This document shows, one piece after another, positions 15,768-24,367 of a DNA stretch of 40,304 bases. Made by a program: the position numbers and the translations under genes. The notes under the pieces were generated by a model that had not been told where the DNA came from, did not search any database, and saw nothing but the letters and a program-made list of their open reading frames with translations. Source of the stretch: CAZWSX01 sp964636985. Lineage in GTDB: Bacteria > Planctomycetota > Planctomycetia > Pirellulales > Pirellulaceae. The stretch spans positions 1 through 40,304 of the forward strand of contig CAZWSX010000045.1 of NCBI GenBank assembly GCA_964636985.1. The letters are read 5' to 3'. Numbering within the stretch: position 1 is the stretch's first letter; each line of letters begins with the position of its first letter.

Positions 15768-16241
15768 TTAGGCGACTCCCTCGTCTTCATCCGGTTCGGC
15801 GATCACGCGATAGAGTTCTGCTTGCCCGCGCTGGCGGAGTTTGCGGACTGCTTCGGCCAACACAGCCCGTGCGAACGTGTTGGCCGCGAACTCGGGGCCA
15901 AGGCGTTCCATGCCGGCATCGGGGTTGTCGCCGTCGAAGCCGACGATCTGGAGCGTAGGCTCGTCGCGTGAGTCGCCTGGCGTGGCCGTAAGTTGGCAAA
16001 GGTAGAAGCAGCGGGTCTCGCCGATGTCGTCGTCCCATGCGAACATCAGGTATCGTCCGCGTTGAAGCAAAGGACGGCGCTCGATGGTTTCCAGGTGCAG
16101 CGGTTCCTTGTGGAGATCGCGAACCGAAAGGCAGCACAGGTTGCGGGGAGCATCTTCTCGCTGACCATCGATTTGGTTCTTGAGCGGATACCACCCGATC
16201 AGCCACTCGCCCGGCTTGGGAATGATCACTTGCTGCGACAT
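15768..16241 (-). CDS. Conserved small protein of unknown function
   Basis: I do not recognise this 157-residue soluble protein. It starts at ATG 16241 with AAAGGGG seven bases upstream; the longer frame to 16547 would run into the DUF1080 gene. It contains IPKPGEWLIGWYPLKNQI at the start, a mid-region RYLMFAWDDDIGETRCFYLCQL, and a C-terminal helix LAEAVRKLRQRGQAELYRVI that ends in the acidic tail EPDEDEGVA. No signal peptide or membrane segment is seen. The stop lies 12 bases from the converging methyltransferase stop. The 184 bases upstream, to the DUF1080 gene, hold only a weak hairpin at 16364-16377. Confidence 0.65.
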   Translation of the reverse strand: MSQQVIIPKPGEWLIGWYPLKNQIDGQREDAPRNLCCLSVRDLHKEPLHLETIERRPLLQRGRYLMFAWDDDIGETRCFYLCQLTATPGDSRDEPTLQIVGFDGDNPDAGMERLGPEFAANTFARAVLAEAVRKLRQRGQAELYRVIAEPDEDEGVA

Positions 16242-16425
16242 CGGAGCCCCTTTCCGGTTTGGGAAGAAAAACCGTCCTGGCCGTTCATTCCTGATGGAGC
16301 AGTTTGACGTGCTAGCGTGACACGTCCGGTCCGAAAATGAACCCGCCAGAAAAGGCATTTCGAGCCGATTTTTCGGCCCGAAATGGGGGATCTCAGAGGC
16401 AAGTGAGCGCGCACTTTTTGCGCTG

Positions 16426-17568
16426 CTACTTCGACGGCTTCGCGAGCCGCAAATTGCGGAAGGCAACGCGCTCGCTGTGGTTCTGCAAGCCGAGATATCC
16501 CTCCAAGCGGCGCTTGGCCAACTCGGCGTTGTCGGTCTCCTTTGCATTGATCACGACGATGCCGTTGTGGATCACTTTGTAGCTGGTGCCGACACACTCG
16601 ATCTCAAGCGTGTTCCACTCGCCAGGGGCGCGGCAGACGCGCGGACTGGCCGGGACAATCGCGTATAGGCTCCCCGTGTACTGGTAGGGCTGCAACTCTT
16701 TGTACTTGGCGGCGTTGTCGTCGAGGACTTGCACTTCAATGCCGGCGTTGTCGCCGTGATGGTTGCCGTCCTCCGGGACGCGCACATAGACGCCGGAGTT
16801 TCCGCCCTCGAGCAGCTGGTACTCAAGTCGAACGTTGAAGTCGCCATAGGACCCATCCGAACGAAGCCACGGGCCGGGCTTGCCCGAGCAAACGAGCAGG
16901 CCGTCCTCGACGCTCCAGCACTTCTCGGCCGGCTCTCCCGCGCCCGTCCACCCTTCCAGCGACTTGCCATCGAACAGCGCGTGGAAACCGATCTCCGTGA
17001 TCCTCACGTTTCGGAAGCGGAATTGCCCTCCGCCTGCCACTTCAGCTTGAAAGCCGATGTAGCCTTCGCGCTCCTCGAAATTGTCGATCGACCAGGCAGG
17101 CTGACCGTTGAGTTCGACGGAAACGTTGGGTCCTTTGCACGTGACCTTCATTGCGTTCCAAGCTTTAGGCTTGGTCAACCCGGCGCTAACGGCCTTTGGA
17201 AAACCGAGCAGGTTTCCTTCGTAACCGCGCTTGAGATTGATTTGTGTTCGATCCGGCCAGGGCTTTCCCTCCGGCGGCAGATCGGCGCGGATGTAGATGC
17301 CGGAGTCCCAGTCGTTTTCGTTGACAGGAAGGTATTCGAATTCGAGCACGAAATCCTTGTACGGGTGACACGTTCGGACGAAGCCGTCGCCGGACTTGAG
17401 CAACAGCTCGCCGTTGGCGAATTCCGTTTCGCAGCCGGTGACAACCCAGTGCGAGGGGGCGTCGCCGTGGGTCATTGCGACGATATTGTCGGCGGGCGGT
17501 TCGGTCGCCCACGCACTGGTGGCGATCACCAGGAACAGGAAGCAGGAACGGAGACTTGCTTGCGACAT
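16426..17568 (-). CDS. Secreted protein with two DUF1080 (3-keto-disaccharide hydrolase) domains
   Basis: 380 residues with signal peptide MSQASLRSCFLFLVIATSAWA; ATG at 17568 with AGGGAT upstream. Two concanavalin-like DUF1080 domains follow each other. The first, about residues 40-195, has DFVLEFEYLPVNENDWDSGIYIR and YIGFQAEVAGGGQFRFRNVRI; the second, about 200-378, has FHALFDGKSLEGW, DFNVRLEYQLLEGGNSGVYVR and GYLGLQNHSERVAFRNLRL. DUF1080 proteins are abundant in planctomycetes and several are reported to cleave 3-keto-glycosides; which domain is catalytic here is not clear. The protein is probably periplasmic or extracellular and acts in sugar breakdown. It is on the minus strand and stands alone. 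Confidence 0.88.
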   Translation of the reverse strand: MSQASLRSCFLFLVIATSAWATEPPADNIVAMTHGDAPSHWVVTGCETEFANGELLLKSGDGFVRTCHPYKDFVLEFEYLPVNENDWDSGIYIRADLPPEGKPWPDRTQINLKRGYEGNLLGFPKAVSAGLTKPKAWNAMKVTCKGPNVSVELNGQPAWSIDNFEEREGYIGFQAEVAGGGQFRFRNVRITEIGFHALFDGKSLEGWTGAGEPAEKCWSVEDGLLVCSGKPGPWLRSDGSYGDFNVRLEYQLLEGGNSGVYVRVPEDGNHHGDNAGIEVQVLDDNAAKYKELQPYQYTGSLYAIVPASPRVCRAPGEWNTLEIECVGTSYKVIHNGIVVINAKETDNAELAKRRLEGYLGLQNHSERVAFRNLRLAKPSK

Positions 17569-17932
17569 ACCAAGATCCCTTTCACATCGATCGGCGCCGA
17601 ACGCTCTACGATGCTGCATCATGAACGAGGCCGACGCAAGGGTGGAGAGAACAGCGGTTTTGCTCTGGATTGTGCCAGGGGCAGTTGTACGCAACGAGAG
17701 AGGCGCTCTATGGCCGGCTCTCATGCCCACCTTGCGGATGCGGTGAGTTCTTTGTGTCCGCCGGGAAATGAATAATGTGTGTAAGTGATTGTATGGAAAG
17801 GATTTGTGGTTTTTCTTGGGTCCTGTTTGCTTGCATTATTTATCTTGTAAGATAAGATTTGTGCAGTCAATTGGAACTCAAAAGATCGTTTTTTAGTTCA
17901 GTACATGATCGCCTCGGTACAGGAACGAGATC
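17569..17932. other. AT-rich intergenic region between DUF1080 and toxin-antitoxin genes
   Basis: The first half is ordinary high-GC sequence upstream of the DUF1080 gene. From about 17760 to 17900 the composition becomes AT-rich, with the words TTATCTTGTAAGATAA, TTGCATTATTT and AACTCAAAAGATCG. That contrast and the palindrome listed separately suggest a promoter and operator that arrived with the Fic module. No gene was seen. Confidence 0.5.
17840..17855. promoter_or_regulatory. Palindromic operator candidate of the Fic toxin-antitoxin operon
   Basis: TTATCTT, two-base spacer GT, AAGATAA: a perfect seven-base dyad in an AT-rich island, 77 bases before the GTG start of the HTH antitoxin. Antitoxins of this kind usually repress their own operon by binding such a dyad (known of toxin-antitoxin systems). 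That this dyad is the site is inference. Confidence 0.5.
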
Positions 17933-18307
17933 GTGCTCGATTTTCGCAAACTTGACCTGCGCCGTCGCAAGCTTGGAATGAGCCGGGCGGCACTTGCTCG
18001 CCGCGCCAAGGTTTCCGTTCCCGCAGTGCATCGAATCCTCGGCGGCAAAGAACGCGCCCCTTCCATGGCAACGATCGAGGCGCTGGCCGCTGCCGTAGGA
18101 TTGGAGATCTCGTTTAGCGAAGTTGCCGACGTCGAGGACCTTCGCGAACAACAGGCCGAGAAAATTGCAACCAGAGTCGCCGCCGCAGTTCAGGGAACCA
18201 TGGGTTTAGAGTCCCAGGGGGTCGATCCCGCCACCGTCAAGACGTTGATCAAACGCAACATGCATCAGCTTCTGTCTGGATCAAGCCGGAGACTTTGGGA
18301 CGAATGA
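17933..18307 (+). CDS. HTH antitoxin/repressor, mobile mystery protein A type
   Basis: 124 residues. Starts with GTG at 17933, eight bases after AGGA. A lambda-repressor-like HTH covers about residues 17-38 (SRAALARRAKVSVPAVHRIL), followed by TIEALAAAVGLEISF as in Xre proteins. The C-terminal part (QQAEKIATRVAAAVQGTMGLESQ, then MHQLLSGSSRRLWDE) fits the tail of HTH proteins that pair with Fic proteins of the mobile mystery B group. The stop overlaps the Fic start as ATGA. It probably binds the palindrome upstream and neutralises the partner, as in other toxin-antitoxin pairs; this has not been shown here. Confidence 0.8.
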   Translation: MLDFRKLDLRRRKLGMSRAALARRAKVSVPAVHRILGGKERAPSMATIEALAAAVGLEISFSEVADVEDLREQQAEKIATRVAAAVQGTMGLESQGVDPATVKTLIKRNMHQLLSGSSRRLWDE

Positions 18308-18903
18308 CGTCGTTTGGGGAGCACATTGAAGGCGAGACACCGATTTACGACCTTTCAGGTCTCAAGATCGACGGCATTGCCACGCGTGCGGAACTTAATT
18401 ACTTCGAAGCGCTCAACATAAACAAAGCGCATGTGAAGTACTTGACTGGGCGGCTGACCAAACGAACGGCGCCCTTCACCTACGAGTGGTGCTTGAAACT
18501 ACACAAGCACATGTTCGGCGACGTTTGGAAGTGGGCTGGCAAGATTCGAACGGAAGATGTGAACATCGGAAGCAAGTTCTACGCCGTCCCTGAGCATCTG
18601 GCCTCGCTCGTCGAAGATATCGCCTTCCGGCGGACCACTTCGATGTCCCACGTTGAGCAGGCAGCCATGATTCACCATCGCGCCGTGCAGATTCACCCCT
18701 TCTTAAATGGCAACGGCAGGTGGGCGCGCATGCTGGCAAACATCTGGATGCGGTTGAACGGCCAGCCCATCACTCAGTGGCCTGAGGAGGTCATTGGGAC
18801 CAGCAGCGTTGTGCGGCAAGAATACATTTCAGCGATCAAGAAGGCAGACGATTCCGATCTCGATGATCTGATTGCCATGCATACAAGATTCTCGGATACA
18901 TAA
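18304..18903 (+). CDS. Fic-domain toxin, mobile mystery protein B type
   Basis: 199-residue Fic/DOC protein. The catalytic loop HPFLNGNGRWAR lies at 131-142, with H131 as the general base. The position that is Asp/Glu in classical Fic AMP-transferases (HxFx[D/E]GNGR) is Asn135, a change known in the mobile mystery B subgroup. Other family segments are TRAELNYFEALNI at 27-39 and MFGDVWKWAGKIRTEDVNIG at 70-89. I chose ATG 18304, which overlaps the antitoxin stop by four bases, over a TTG at 18295. Typical Fic proteins transfer AMP or another group to target hydroxyls; the altered residue normally coordinates the metal bound to the phosphates, so activity or substrate may differ. The pair stands between unrelated genes, as expected for a mobile module. 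Confidence 0.88.
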   Translation: MTSFGEHIEGETPIYDLSGLKIDGIATRAELNYFEALNINKAHVKYLTGRLTKRTAPFTYEWCLKLHKHMFGDVWKWAGKIRTEDVNIGSKFYAVPEHLASLVEDIAFRRTTSMSHVEQAAMIHHRAVQIHPFLNGNGRWARMLANIWMRLNGQPITQWPEEVIGTSSVVRQEYISAIKKADDSDLDDLIAMHTRFSDT

Positions 18904-18932
18904 AAAACACCCGGGCTTTTGACCCGGGTGTT
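18902..18932 (-). terminator. Intrinsic terminator of the secDF operon
   Basis: Read on the minus strand, ten-base arms AACACCCGGG / CCCGGGTGTT (18906-18932) enclose the loop TCAAAAG and are followed by six T (complement of 18902-18907). It lies 35 bases after the secDF stop and overlaps the Fic stop codon on the other strand, so it may also limit the converging Fic transcript. Confidence 0.85.
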
Positions 18933-18966
18933 CGTGCAAATGACTACGCATTTTGCGATTCAAAAC

Positions 18967-21900
18967 CTATCGCACCTTCTTCGGCGGCTCTGTTCTGACC
19001 AGGGCCAGCAAAACAGGCGAAGCGATGTAGACCGTGCTGTAGCAACCGACGACCGTGCCAACGAGCATCGCGAAGGCGAAGCCGTGGATGCCCTGGCCGC
19101 CGAAGAAGTACAAAATCACGACGACGATCAACGTCGCCGAGAACGTCAGCAAGGTGCGGCTGAGGGTTTGATTGATACTGTCGTTGACGATCTCGCGATT
19201 GACGTCAGGCAAACGCCCCTTCACTTCGCGCAACCGGTCGAAGATCACGATCGTATCGTTGATCGAGTAGCCAATCAGCGTGAGGAAGGCCGCCACGATG
19301 GTGAGGTTGATCTTGAAGTCCTCGACTCCGAGGAAACCTAATCCCATTTTGGTGAGATACGTACTTGCGGCGACGGCCGCGAACATGAACAGCACGTCGT
19401 GAATGAGGGCCACGACGGCCGCGATCCCCCAACTGATCTGGTGGAACCGGAACCACACGTAACCCACGATGCAGAGCAAGCTAAACAAAATGGCAATCAC
19501 GGCGTTGAACTTGGTCGTGTCCGCGACTTGGGGACCGATGGCGCTCGACGAAGGCCAGATGTACTGACTCTCTTGCGACTTTTGCAAAGTGGCCAAAACC
19601 TGGTTTGCCTTCGCGGGATCGAGCGGGAGTGTGACGTTCCACTTGAGTGCCCGACCTTCGGTGAGTTTGCCTACGGGATCGACCTCGGCGATCACGGTTT
19701 CTTTGAGTGCCGTGTTGGCCGCATCGGCGATCATCGTGAGCAGTGCGTCCTGATCGACGCCGTCTCCGGTCCCCGTATCGTCGTTGACTTCGAGTACCGT
19801 TGACGAAGCCCCCACGCTAACAGGAGCCGAGTCGGTCTTGGGGGCTTCCGGCGAATCGCTGCCTCCATCAGAGCCGCCGTCCGACGCTTTGCCTGGTTTC
19901 GACTTTTCTGGAGGGGACTTTTCGGTTGTTGCCTTTTCGTCATCACCCTTCGTTGCCGGCGAATCGGAATTCGACTTGTCGGCCCCGTCTTCGGTTTTGG
20001 CTTCGGGCTCTTGGATTTCCTTTTTGGCGTCGTCTGCTTTTGGTTCGTCCGCCGCTGGTTCAGTCTCCGACTTCTCTTCACTCTCAGGTTCGTTTTGCCG
20101 GTACGCCGTGAAGTAGGGACCGCCCGACTCGGCGCGTCGGCCTTGCGACTCCGTTGGAGGTGTTGCTGGTGACGAACCCTTCGAATCGCCGGCGACTGGA
20201 TCGTACGTAACCTTGAACTTGCGAAGGAGGCTACCGTCGCCTTCGCGGAACGCTTCAGCCAGCAGGTCCTCCAATTCGTCGTTGGTCTTCATGCTGGACG
20301 CGACTTTGTATCGCGAGCCCAGTGCCGACGAAGCGTCGGCCGCTCCCAAGTTGACCCGGCTGATTTCCCAATCGTAAGCCGCTTGGGTTACAGGGTCGAT
20401 TTTGTCTTGGAACACCTTGGAAATCCGCGAGCGGACTTCGGCGTAGTCCATCGGGCGCTTGAGCGAGATATCGACCGCGGTACCGCCGCGGAAATCGATG
20501 TCCCATAGCCCGGGACCGCGCAAAATGCCGGCCAGAATTCCGAGGCCGATAATGACTGTCGAACCGCCGATGGCGACCCACTGCCATTTGATGAAGTCGA
20601 AATGCGTCTTGGTTGCGAAGTTCAACATCGTGAGTTCTTTGATCCATCCGTTCCGCTCGGCGATATCGAAGATCACACGGGCGACGAAGACGGCGGTGTA
20701 CATACTGGAAAGGATGCCCAGGATGAACGTTACAGCGAAACCGACCAGTTGGTCGGTCCCTACGAAGTAAAGCACCGCCGCAGTAAGCAGGCCGGTGAGG
20801 TTGGTATCGAGAATCGTGATGAACGCACGGTCGAAGCCGTTACGGATAGCCATCCGTAGTCCTGCGCCCCGCTCCATTTCTTCACGCATCCGCTCGAAGA
20901 CGAGCACGTTGCCGTCGACCGACATCCCGACCGTGAGCACCATCCCGGCAAGGCCGGGCATGGTAAACGGCGCGCCGAACAGGATCATGATTGCCAGGGT
21001 GATGATCAGGTTGAAGATCAGCGCAAAGCAAGCAACGATTCCCGCGAAGCGGTAATAGACCAACAAAAAGAGCAGCACCGCCGCAAGCGAAACCGCGACG
21101 GCGATGGCACCGTTGCGAATGCTGTCGGCACCGAGCGTGGGGTCGATTTGGGTAACCGTCGAGGGTTCTCGCATCAGTGGAGCGGGGATCGAACCCGAGT
21201 CCAAGATGGTGACAATCGACGTGACTTCTTCCTGCGTAAAGCTGCCGTGGATTTGGCCGCGCGATTCAATCCGTTCTTTGATGGCCGCGGACGACATGAC
21301 GCGATCGTCGAGCACGATGGCCAATTGCCGGCCTGGGCTGCCATCTTTGGCTTTGTAGAGTTCGGTGAACGCGGCCATTTTGGGCGCACCCGATTCGGTG
21401 AGTTCGAACGCGACGGCAGGCGATCCAAATTCATCGCGGTCGCTGCGAGATCGCCACAAGTCGCCCCCTTCCACGCGCTTTTCTGGGTCGGCGTTGTACA
21501 GCATCAGGATCTCAGGATCCGTGACCCCTTGCTGCTTAAGCCGGCGCTCGAGGTCGAGTGGTTCCTTCGTGTCGAACAGAGTCGAATCGAGGATCTTGCC
21601 TGTTGTACCGTCTCGAAGGACGAAGGCGGGTTGGACGATGATCTTAAACGGTCGGAGTTCTTCCGCGTTTGCCTGCACGTCGGCGTCCACTGCCAGTTTC
21701 TTCCAAGCGGCGACAGGCTGGTCGCCGGATCGCACGAGCTTGATTTTTCCGTTGGGGCGTTGCCGCGCTTCTTCGATCGCCGCGTCCACTTGAGTGTCGC
21801 GACCACGTTCGGCGATGATCATGAACTCCATGAAACCGGTCGACGTGATGGCCCGCTTCATCGCTTCGACCTGCTCGCGTTTGGTCTCCGGGATGACGAA

Positions 21901-22350
21901 TTCGATCGCATCGTCGCCGTATTGGCGGATAATGATTTCCTTGAGGCCGTCTGGATTGAGGCGGCTCTTGAGAATGTCGATCGTCTTCGCTTTGCGGTAG
22001 AGTTCGTCCCCTAACGTAGCCAGAGCCTTGAGCTTCTCTTTATCGAATTGATAGACGAGGTTGTAGCCGCCTTTGAGGTCGACCCCCAATTTCGGCGGCC
22101 AGTAGACGCCGATAATCGCGAGGCAGACGCAGAACGAGGACAGGACCAAGCCTATCCGCCAGCCGTGCGTCTTGAGTTTGAAGTAATTGGCAAGCGGGAA
22201 TCCCAGCAAGTACGGGATGATCAGCGTGCCGAATCCAAGAGCGAGCGGCACGATCCACTTCATAGGATCGGCGCTGCTCACGGGATTCGCCAGGCCGCCG
22301 GCGGGAGCTTGCGCCAACAGCGAAAGGGTAACTAGAAACATCGGATACAT
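18967..22350 (-). CDS. secDF: Fused protein-export membrane protein SecD-SecF
   Basis: Proton-driven helper of SecYEG export in the inner membrane. The single 1127-residue chain joins SecD and SecF. ATG 22350 is preferred (AGGT six bases upstream) over a TTG at 22368. SecD parts: first membrane helix, the GVDLKGGYNLVYQ segment, the large periplasmic domain, and the helix region with VGMSVDGNVLVFERMREEM and TILDTNLTGLLTA. SecF parts begin near residue 615 with KWQWVAIGG and IDFRGGTAVDISL, and end with GYSINDTIVIFDRLREVKG. The periplasmic loop of the SecF half contains an unusual, roughly 140-residue, Glu/Lys/Ser/Pro-rich disordered insert, encoded at about 19760-20190. It is transcribed after yajC with a 109-base gap, the usual yajC-secD-secF order. 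Confidence 0.96.
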   Translation of the reverse strand: MYPMFLVTLSLLAQAPAGGLANPVSSADPMKWIVPLALGFGTLIIPYLLGFPLANYFKLKTHGWRIGLVLSSFCVCLAIIGVYWPPKLGVDLKGGYNLVYQFDKEKLKALATLGDELYRKAKTIDILKSRLNPDGLKEIIIRQYGDDAIEFVIPETKREQVEAMKRAITSTGFMEFMIIAERGRDTQVDAAIEEARQRPNGKIKLVRSGDQPVAAWKKLAVDADVQANAEELRPFKIIVQPAFVLRDGTTGKILDSTLFDTKEPLDLERRLKQQGVTDPEILMLYNADPEKRVEGGDLWRSRSDRDEFGSPAVAFELTESGAPKMAAFTELYKAKDGSPGRQLAIVLDDRVMSSAAIKERIESRGQIHGSFTQEEVTSIVTILDSGSIPAPLMREPSTVTQIDPTLGADSIRNGAIAVAVSLAAVLLFLLVYYRFAGIVACFALIFNLIITLAIMILFGAPFTMPGLAGMVLTVGMSVDGNVLVFERMREEMERGAGLRMAIRNGFDRAFITILDTNLTGLLTAAVLYFVGTDQLVGFAVTFILGILSSMYTAVFVARVIFDIAERNGWIKELTMLNFATKTHFDFIKWQWVAIGGSTVIIGLGILAGILRGPGLWDIDFRGGTAVDISLKRPMDYAEVRSRISKVFQDKIDPVTQAAYDWEISRVNLGAADASSALGSRYKVASSMKTNDELEDLLAEAFREGDGSLLRKFKVTYDPVAGDSKGSSPATPPTESQGRRAESGGPYFTAYRQNEPESEEKSETEPAADEPKADDAKKEIQEPEAKTEDGADKSNSDSPATKGDDEKATTEKSPPEKSKPGKASDGGSDGGSDSPEAPKTDSAPVSVGASSTVLEVNDDTGTGDGVDQDALLTMIADAANTALKETVIAEVDPVGKLTEGRALKWNVTLPLDPAKANQVLATLQKSQESQYIWPSSSAIGPQVADTTKFNAVIAILFSLLCIVGYVWFRFHQISWGIAAVVALIHDVLFMFAAVAASTYLTKMGLGFLGVEDFKINLTIVAAFLTLIGYSINDTIVIFDRLREVKGRLPDVNREIVNDSINQTLSRTLLTFSATLIVVVILYFFGGQGIHGFAFAMLVGTVVGCYSTVYIASPVLLALVRTEPPKKVR

Positions 22351-22459
22351 GAGTGAACCTATAAACAAAAAATGGGCGTCGTCGCCACCGATGCGTTGCT
22401 GCCGTCAAGGAACCGCGGGCCGCGCGATGCGGCGGTCTCGGCTCATTGCGCCAAGCAAG

Positions 22460-22867
22460 CTATTCCTTCTTGGCCTTGTCTTCTTCCTCTTCGGCGGCGC
22501 CGACATGCACGATCGCCGAGCGTAGGATCTTGATCTTGGTGTTGTTGTTGTCGTCGATTCGGACCGTCACATACTTCGAGTCGGTGCTGGCTTGCACCAC
22601 CGTTGCCACAATTCCGCCCGAGGTGATCACCTCGTCGTTCTTCTTCATATTGCTGAGCTTATCTTCCAGCGCCTTGCGTTCGCGGCTTTGCGGAAGGTAG
22701 ATCATGAAGTAGAAGGCGATCCCCAGCAGCAGAACGGGAACTAGCGGACCAAGCATGGATAGTGGGTTGGCTGCCTCGGCCGGTGCTTGCGCAAACAAGC
22801 CGATGGCACCAAGGGCGAGACCGATGTCGCAGTTCGCCAGGAATTCGAGCGTCGAAACAGGGACCAT
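22460..22867 (-). CDS. yajC: Sec translocase accessory subunit YajC
   Basis: 135 residues with one membrane segment (LVPVLLLGIAFYFMIYLPQ), followed by the conserved cytoplasmic YajC domain: RERKALEDKLSNMKKNDEVI, then TSGGIVATV, and an alternating beta part ending in ILRSAIVHV. The C-terminus is an acidic/lysine tail (EEEEDKAKKE). YajC binds SecDF and YidC and is normally encoded just before secD, as here. The N-terminus is longer than in E. coli by about 20 residues; the start at ATG 22867 has AAGG only one base upstream, so the real start is uncertain. Between it and the next gene lie 292 bases without a gene. Confidence 0.92.
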   Translation of the reverse strand: MVPVSTLEFLANCDIGLALGAIGLFAQAPAEAANPLSMLGPLVPVLLLGIAFYFMIYLPQSRERKALEDKLSNMKKNDEVITSGGIVATVVQASTDSKYVTVRIDDNNNTKIKILRSAIVHVGAAEEEEDKAKKE

Positions 22868-23159
22868 ACCTTGCCGCTTTCGGCTCTCTTGTAAAACGTG
22901 TCATGCGAGCCCGTGGGACTCGCTCGCGCGGCTGATGGAATGGTTACGTCGGAGAACCACCCCTCCCCATGGTGATAGACCAGGACAGCAGGGCGATTAA
23001 ACCGGCCTGCCGCGACCCCTAACGGGGACCGTGACCGCGCGCGAAACGCGAATGATACGGCTTGCGAGCGGCGACAGCAAGGGCGGATCGGCGACATAAA
23101 CCCTGATCCGGCGAAGACTTGCTTCCATCGGCCGGCGCAGGTGGGACTGTTTTTTCGCC

Positions 23160-24026
23160 TTACTGTGGTGGGGGAGCGAGGTACTGGTCGGTGATGTCCA
23201 CCACTTTCACGCGATCGTCCAGTTTCACCATGAATTTCTTGATGTCGACCGACGCCGCGTCAAGACACTCCACGTTCTCGTATTGAATGACGACCATCGG
23301 GGCGTGAGACACTACCCCCCCCTTTGTTCCTCTTTTGAGATAGGTGATCGAGCGCGGAAAACGGGGCCAGTTTTCGTTTGTGGGAGTCTCGATCACAACT
23401 TCCACGGCATCGGGCAAACCTGCTTCCGCCTCTCCAAAAGCACGTGAGGCCAGTTTCCAGTTGCCGCGTACGGCCGAGTACTGCACGCCGTCGACCTCCT
23501 TCGTTTGCACCTTTCCAAACAGGAAGTGCGTCGAAAGTGCCTCGAGCGTCGAAGCAACCCCATCGATGGGGGCCAAGGCCGGTCCGGCGGTGGCACCTGG
23601 AATGCCGCCCGTCGCGGCATTGGGGGTCTTTAAGACGCCCGCTTCGCGGAGCCGGCGTAGGCTCACTCGTCCAACAAACTTTGGTCCCTCGTTCAGTTTG
23701 TGCTGAACGATAAGCTCGTTTTCGTTTCGATTGAGTTGATAAAAGCAGTCGGAACTGAAGGTCAAACTCGTGCGGATCAGTAGCGCGCCGTCGAGGGGAC
23801 ATTGCGTGTAAGTCCCTTCGCCGTAGATAGTCTGGCCAAACGCGCTGACTTTGACGTTCGTCTTGGCGCTAATGGCGTACTTGGTGGTCGAGCGGATCTC
23901 TTTCGCGACGTCCGCTAGCAGAGTGTTCCCGCGCTCTTGGGCAACAGCACTGACAGCAAGCCATGCCGTTAAAGTCAACGCAATTGGACAATTCCGGCAG
24001 ATCCGCCACGATTGACTTAGGCTCAT
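23160..24026 (-). CDS. Secreted protein of unknown function
   Basis: 288 residues with a signal peptide (ICRNCPIALTLTAWLAVSAVA, cut before QERG). The mature part begins with DVAKEIRSTTKYAISAKTNVKV and has many alternating beta strands (YGEGTYTQ, ALLIRTSLTF, CFYQLNRNENELIVQHKL), suggesting a curved beta-sheet like that of LolA-type lipoprotein carriers. That resemblance is only by shape and I do not assign the family. A Pro/Gly/Ala linker near residues 135-155 divides two halves. It ends with VDITDQYLAPPPQ. On the minus strand upstream of yajC-secDF, it may belong to the same transcription unit although the 292-base gap argues for its own promoter. Confidence 0.65.
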   Translation of the reverse strand: MSLSQSWRICRNCPIALTLTAWLAVSAVAQERGNTLLADVAKEIRSTTKYAISAKTNVKVSAFGQTIYGEGTYTQCPLDGALLIRTSLTFSSDCFYQLNRNENELIVQHKLNEGPKFVGRVSLRRLREAGVLKTPNAATGGIPGATAGPALAPIDGVASTLEALSTHFLFGKVQTKEVDGVQYSAVRGNWKLASRAFGEAEAGLPDAVEVVIETPTNENWPRFPRSITYLKRGTKGGVVSHAPMVVIQYENVECLDAASVDIKKFMVKLDDRVKVVDITDQYLAPPPQ

Positions 24027-24367
24027 AACGACTTATGCCGATTTTACCAAAGGAAGCCGTCGTACCGATCCGAACATAAATCGGGGGAACGACGGTCCTC
24101 AAAGAATCGTCGCTTCCCTGCGATGAATCGGTTCGGGCCGGGATTGTAGCGCCTTTGCTTTTCGGCGTCCATGCGGACGACCCTCGCAAGAGTTGGTCGT
24201 GTTCAAAAACCGCTGGTATGCATCGAGGCAATCACAAGGGGCAATCCCAGCCCGAATCGATTTGTCCAGGCCACGGATGGCCATCACACCGATCCAAATT
24301 CGACGATTCTGGCGATGCACAAGGCCGCTTCAAGCGACCTAGGCCTGCCATCGCGAGGGGGAACTCC
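24027..24367. other. Divergent intergenic region, 341 bases
   Basis: Separates the minus-strand secreted protein from the plus-strand secreted cluster, so it must hold two outward promoters. I see no strong sigma-70 boxes. The start of the right-hand gene is clear: GAGGGGG lies six bases before the ATG at 24368. A reading frame that runs from 24155 into that gene is probably only an upstream extension without its own signal. Confidence 0.4.

Noticed and set aside
16364..16377. Terminator between the small unknown gene and the DUF1080 gene
   Set aside because: Stem of only five pairs (GCCGA/TCGGC) with no T-run after it in the minus direction.
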